Below, one piece after another: positions 6,692 to 9,396 of a DNA stretch of 9,396 nucleotides. The first letter of the stretch is position 1; each line of letters begins with the position of its first letter. The notes below the pieces were generated by a model. That model was not told the origin of the DNA, ran no database searches, and saw nothing but the letters and a program-made list of their open reading frames with translations. The translations under genes and the position numbers were made by a program. The DNA lies in NCBI GenBank assembly GCA_964578745.1, contig CAZODZ010000065.1, positions 1 to 9,396 of the forward strand, read 5' to 3'. Origin of the DNA: SKVJ01 sp964578745 (lineage in GTDB: Bacteria; Chloroflexota; Dehalococcoidia; GIF9; AB-539-J10).

Positions 6692-8143
6692 CTACTTGTA
6701 CAGGACGAACGAGAACGCTGTCTGGAAGCCGTCGACGCTCATCTGGCTGACTACTACCTGTGAGAATCTCCCTGTACTCCTCAGCTGCCGCGCATATTGG
6801 AATACCGCCGACTCGTTTGCCCCCCACCCGGATACATCGATGACGCTGCCGCTGTGCACGATAGTGCCCACGTTGATTCCTGCAGGTGTTGAGTGTACCG
6901 CGGCCAGGTCGTCGTTCAAGCCGCCGTTCGTGGTCTCGTAGCTACGTAGCTGCTCCTCCAGGCGCGAGGCTTTCTCTTCGTCCGCTTCCACGGCTGCGAC
7001 GAGGGAATCTTTGTGTCCCTCAAGGTCCTGTTGTCTGGACTGTTTCTCCTCGGCGAGCGATACGGCAAGTTCACTCTTTGCCATGGCCTCCTCGCGCAGG
7101 GCGCCTGTGTGTGCGCGGGTGGTTGCGAGCAGGTAGCCGCCTAACACGAGTCCGCCGATGCACACGGCGAGCGCCGGGATGTATAGCAGGTCTCGAAGGG
7201 GCGTGCGCTGGGGCTTGAACTTGGCTGGCAGCGCGTCGAAGTTGATGACGGAGAATGTGGTGGCGGCGCGGCCGATGGTTTCTTTGAGTGCAAGGCCGAT
7301 GTTCGGGACATACTCGTATGGTGCGAAGCCCTCCACCGCTTCGGCCTCGCACGGTATGACGTCGATCGGCCGCTGGGCGCGGCCGAGCAGGTCCTGCCAC
7401 ACATCTTTCGCTTCACCCAGTAGACCGGCTACAAGGATGGGGGTGTCCTCCGGCACCGGGTAGTCGGGGTGTCCCGAGTTGTAGAACGTGACCGCCCTTT
7501 GCAGTTCCTCGCGAATCACCCCCACGCTTGTCGCCGGGTCATCAGAGGGTGTCAGCGGGACGGTACGCACTACTTCCGGCATGGAGGCTATCTTGACGAC
7601 TATGTCCAGGCTTGCTGTTTCGAGGTCTACGATGAGTGCGTTGGGCTTTGCTGTTGCCCGGGATATCGCCAGCGGTGCTATGTCCAGCACGTGGGGATTG
7701 AGGTTGGCTTTTCTGAGCGTGCGAACCAGGGCATCGATCGTGCTGCGTGCACTGGCGGCAGCATAGACGACCGTCTCGCCCGGGTTGCCGGCGATCTTCT
7801 GCCATGAGACATAGAGTTGCTCCAGCGGGACACCGAAGGCACGGCTTGCCTCGCGGGTCACCGCCTCGGGCAGGACGTCGGAAGGCAACTCTGGGAGTGT
7901 CAGAAAGCGGTACATGCAGTTGATGCCACTGATACCCGCGATGACGCGGTGGGGGGTAAATCCGTGTTTCGCCCATAGCCTGCGTAGCTCGCTGGCCACG
8001 CCCTCTTCATCGACGATGTTCCCATCGCGTACCATGCCCTGCCCGAGAGGCTGTCTCGCCCACTCCTTCGGTCGCCTTCCGCTGAGCCGTAGCACGCGGA
8101 TGGCGGCATCGTCGATGTAAACAGAAACTGCTTCGTGTGCCAC
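6692..8143 (-). CDS. PilM-PilN fusion, type IV pilus inner-membrane platform protein
   Basis: One uninterrupted 483-residue frame joins two normally separate proteins. Residues 1 to about 295 are a PilM-like actin-fold (ASKHA) domain, cytoplasmic in known systems. VINFDALPAKFKP (299-311) corresponds to the INLLP-type N-terminal motif with which PilN binds PilM. Then come a membrane segment (about 319-340), a coiled coil (about 345-412) and a PilN-type ferredoxin-like end (423-483, including GTIVHSGSVIDVSGWG and STGRFSQVVVSQM). The predicted layout is PilM inside, one membrane span, PilN outside. The usual phosphate-binding signatures of PilM are altered: IDDAAIRVL near residue 10, VDLETASLDI near 172, and VAGLLG (238-243) in place of the glycine-rich adenosine motif. 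ATP binding is therefore doubtful. The GTG start is supported by AGGAGG 11 nt upstream, inside the end of the PilO-like gene. In known machines PilM-PilN-PilO links the motor to the envelope; here the pairing is made covalent. Confidence 0.92.
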   Translation of the reverse strand: MAHEAVSVYIDDAAIRVLRLSGRRPKEWARQPLGQGMVRDGNIVDEEGVASELRRLWAKHGFTPHRVIAGISGINCMYRFLTLPELPSDVLPEAVTREASRAFGVPLEQLYVSWQKIAGNPGETVVYAAASARSTIDALVRTLRKANLNPHVLDIAPLAISRATAKPNALIVDLETASLDIVVKIASMPEVVRTVPLTPSDDPATSVGVIREELQRAVTFYNSGHPDYPVPEDTPILVAGLLGEAKDVWQDLLGRAQRPIDVIPCEAEAVEGFAPYEYVPNIGLALKETIGRAATTFSVINFDALPAKFKPQRTPLRDLLYIPALAVCIGGLVLGGYLLATTRAHTGALREEAMAKSELAVSLAEEKQSRQQDLEGHKDSLVAAVEADEEKASRLEEQLRSYETTNGGLNDDLAAVHSTPAGINVGTIVHSGSVIDVSGWGANESAVFQYARQLRSTGRFSQVVVSQMSVDGFQTAFSFVLYK

Positions 8144-8146
8144 CGA

Positions 8147-8746
8147 CTAGACAGCCTCCTGTGGCAGGTAGTCCATCTTGAGTTCGATTGTCAGGCTCGA
8201 GGTGCCAGAGACCACGCCCTCCTCGTCCGGCTTGGGAAGGGACATGTCGACGTGCTGGATTGTGGTGCTTTCGTACAGCTCGCTGATCTTCAGGAGGAAG
8301 TTCAGTAGTTGGGGCGGCACCTCTGCTGTCGCATCGATAGTGAACGTGTAGTACTCCAGCGTCATGCCACCGATGTCCTCACTCTTCGGACCGGTACACT
8401 GGAGCTTCTCGATTACTACTTCCGACTCATCGGCCAGGCGGTAGAGGTCTTCACCGCCCTCGATGGAGTGCGTGTACGTTCGGAAATGGGATGAAAGGGC
8501 ATTCATCCTGGCCTGGATGCTCTGCGAGCGTCGCTCCAGGTCCGCGACTTCGGCCTCGAGATCGGCCAGGTCGATGTCGCGCAACGTCTGTATCGTCTGG
8601 TCGGACTGCGCGATGGACTCGAGCAGTTGACTCTGCTCGTTCATGAGCTGGTCGTATTGGTAATATCCAACTGCAACAAGCACGCCCGTGATGCCGAGCG
8701 TCAGGATCCACCGTGCGGCAGCGCTTGGCTTCGGTAGTCGTGCCAT
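8147..8746 (-). CDS. PilO-like type IV pilus alignment-complex protein
   Basis: A 199-residue bitopic membrane protein. A short basic cytoplasmic tail (1-11) precedes a membrane segment (about 12-30), a long coiled coil (about 33-86, rich in Glu, Gln and Leu, with DLEAEVADLERRSQSIQARM), and a globular C-terminus (about 100-199). In that domain LYRLADESEVVIEKLQ and the helix PPQLLNFLLKISELY, flanked by strands, match the ferredoxin-like fold of PilO/GspM-type proteins. Sequence identity to named PilO proteins looks low, so the call rests on size, topology and neighbours. PilO pairs with PilN through coiled coil and ferredoxin domains, and the fused PilM-PilN is encoded immediately downstream. 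The gene precedes pilMN here, whereas the usual order is pilM-pilN-pilO. ATG 8744-8746 has a weak GAG-type ribosome site. A second PilN-like protein is the main alternative. Confidence 0.8.
   Translation of the reverse strand: MARLPKPSAAARWILTLGITGVLVAVGYYQYDQLMNEQSQLLESIAQSDQTIQTLRDIDLADLEAEVADLERRSQSIQARMNALSSHFRTYTHSIEGGEDLYRLADESEVVIEKLQCTGPKSEDIGGMTLEYYTFTIDATAEVPPQLLNFLLKISELYESTTIQHVDMSLPKPDEEGVVSGTSSLTIELKMDYLPQEAV
8155..8160 (-). promoter_or_regulatory. Ribosome binding site deciding the pilM-pilN GTG start
   Basis: AGGAGG on the minus strand lies inside the last codons of the PilO-like gene, 11 nt before GTG 8143. It supports the non-ATG start and suggests translational coupling, since the upstream TAG (8147-8149) is only 3 nt from the GTG. 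Confidence 0.75.
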
Positions 8747-8776
8747 GTTGTCACTCTACTCTTCGTATATTCGTCA

Positions 8777-8805
8777 ATCTTAGAGTTGACTGCAGTTGAA
8801 GTCAA
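8777..8805 (-). promoter_or_regulatory. Sigma70-type promoter for the pilO-pilMN(-pilT) operon
   Basis: On the minus strand TTGACT (complement of 8800-8805; 5 of 6 to the -35 consensus) is separated by exactly 17 bp from TAAGAT (complement of 8777-8782; 4 of 6 to the -10 consensus). The expected start of transcription is near 8770, giving a 5' leader of about 24 nt before the PilO-like ATG. A 6-bp inverted repeat, TTGACT...AGTCAA, plus a central ACTGCAGT palindrome cover the -35 box and spacer, where a repressor or activator could bind. Confidence 0.55.
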
Positions 8806-8965
8806 TAGGAGTGGAACACGCCTACGTGTGCAGGACCATCATCCTCCGGATCGCACATGCCGCCATGCAGGGGAGTGAGGAGGTTGTGTGTGGTGTTTTC
8901 GCCTGGAATGGAAGGAAGTTGTGTCGAAAAACGGACGGTGTGGATGAGAAAGGCGAATGGGTTGA

Positions 8966-9396
8966 CTAGCTGATTTCGTACGAGAGAATGTCGAAATCCG
9001 TGTAGTCGGCGGAACAGAGGTAGCAGTACTCCGCGGGGTCGACGCAGTCAGTCATCAAGGTTCCTGAAAAATTCACGTCAGGCGCTATCGTGCCGCCGCA
9101 ACAGACAACGCCTCCGAGGTCGTGGGCGGAGTTCTTTGCGGTGATATTTCCAGTAACGACTGTAGTGCCTTGCAGGTCCGCATTTCCATCGATGAAGAGG
9201 TTGCCGACGACAATCAGGGTGAAGCCGGTGCTTGATGACCCGCTGAATGTATTCATTCCGTTACAGAAGACTACCGTGCCTGTGGAATCAGAAGAACCGG
9301 TGAACGTATCGACATAGTCACAGAAAACTGCCAGGCCGCCAATCATGGTATTGCCAGCAAACTGGTCGACTGTGCTCTTGAACACGACCGTACCAT
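8966..9396 (-). CDS. Beta-solenoid repeat protein with cysteine ladder, C-terminal part (5' end outside window)
   Basis: The minus-strand frame is open to the window edge and ends at TAG 8966-8968. A GTG at 9383-9385 is in frame, but the repeat pattern continues upstream of it, so it is not the start. About 143 residues are visible. Three successive 19-residue units align: GTVVFKSTVDQFAGNTMIG, GLAVFCDYVDTFTGSSDST and GTVVFCNGMNTFSGSSSTG. Looser units follow (LIVVGNLFIDGNADLQ, GTTVVTGNITAKNSAHDLG, GVVCCGGTIAP). The alternation of V-V/F strands with G/N/S/T turns fits a right-handed beta-solenoid. Seven cysteines are visible: two stacked at one repeat position, a Cys-Cys pair, and a C-x6-C-x2-C tail cluster. 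The protein is probably extracytoplasmic. Similar repeats occur at the C-terminus of PilX-type minor pilins (DUF7305-like), which would suit the pilus neighbours, but the diagnostic N-terminus is not visible. Adhesin or surface-polymer protein are alternatives. Confidence 0.65.
   Translation of the reverse strand, partial: GTVVFKSTVDQFAGNTMIGGLAVFCDYVDTFTGSSDSTGTVVFCNGMNTFSGSSSTGFTLIVVGNLFIDGNADLQGTTVVTGNITAKNSAHDLGGVVCCGGTIAPDVNFSGTLMTDCVDPAEYCYLCSADYTDFDILSYEIS

Noticed and set aside
8898..8957. TTCGCCT...AGGCGAA inverted repeat as terminator of the solenoid gene
   Set aside because: The arms are 7 bp with a loop of 46 bases and no adjacent T-run on the exit side, which is likely to be chance.
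9383..9385. In-frame GTG as the start of the solenoid protein
   Set aside because: The repeat pattern continues through upstream codons to the window edge (G-T-V-V before F-K), so the true start lies outside the window.

Overview
This is a moderately GC-rich bacterial chromosomal window with two functional blocks: envelope glycosylation genes on the left and a type IV pilus (T4P) gene set on the right. No RNA genes, insertion sequences, CRISPR arrays or phage genes were seen. The taxon cannot be fixed from the sequence. The pilus genes include a PilO-like protein, a PilM-PilN fusion and PilT, but no PilP or PilQ (the outer-membrane side of the machine) follows PilO. That would suit a monoderm or atypical-envelope lineage such as Chloroflexota or Actinobacteriota; this is inference only.

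Layout, left to right. 1-359 (+) is the 3' end of a GtrA-family membrane protein cut by the window edge. 360-619 is a gap with two imperfect inverted repeats. 620-3013 (+) is a GT39/PMT-like GT-C glycosyltransferase with a long extracytoplasmic C-terminus. It converges, across a 41-bp gap, on 3055-5268 (-), a second GT-C-type membrane glycosyltransferase that also ends in a soluble beta-sandwich-like region. 5269-5532 holds no supported gene. 5533-6615 (-) is pilT. 6692-8143 (-) is a single gene joining PilM and PilN. 8147-8746 (-) is a PilO-like gene ending 3 nt before the pilM-pilN GTG start. A good sigma70-type promoter (8777-8805, -) sits in front of it. 8966-9396 (-) is the 3' end of a beta-solenoid repeat protein with stacked cysteines, probably a surface or minor-pilin-type protein.

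How they may work together. On the minus strand transcription runs from the solenoid protein to pilO, pilMN and pilT. PilM, PilN and PilO form the inner-membrane alignment platform of T4P machines, and PilT powers retraction. The motor PilB, platform protein PilC, major pilin and prepilin peptidase are not in the window. The left block has the parts of a lipid-linked sugar route: GtrA proteins accompany polyprenyl-phosphate-sugar synthases, and GT-C enzymes use such donors outside the membrane. The two blocks adjoin, so the glycosyltransferases might decorate pilins or other surface proteins, but nothing in the sequence proves this.

The most notable features are the PilM-PilN fusion with an apparently eroded nucleotide-binding site, the inverted pilO-pilMN order, the 19-residue solenoid repeat with a cysteine ladder, and the head-to-head pair of GT-C enzymes with C-terminal beta-sandwich-like domains.
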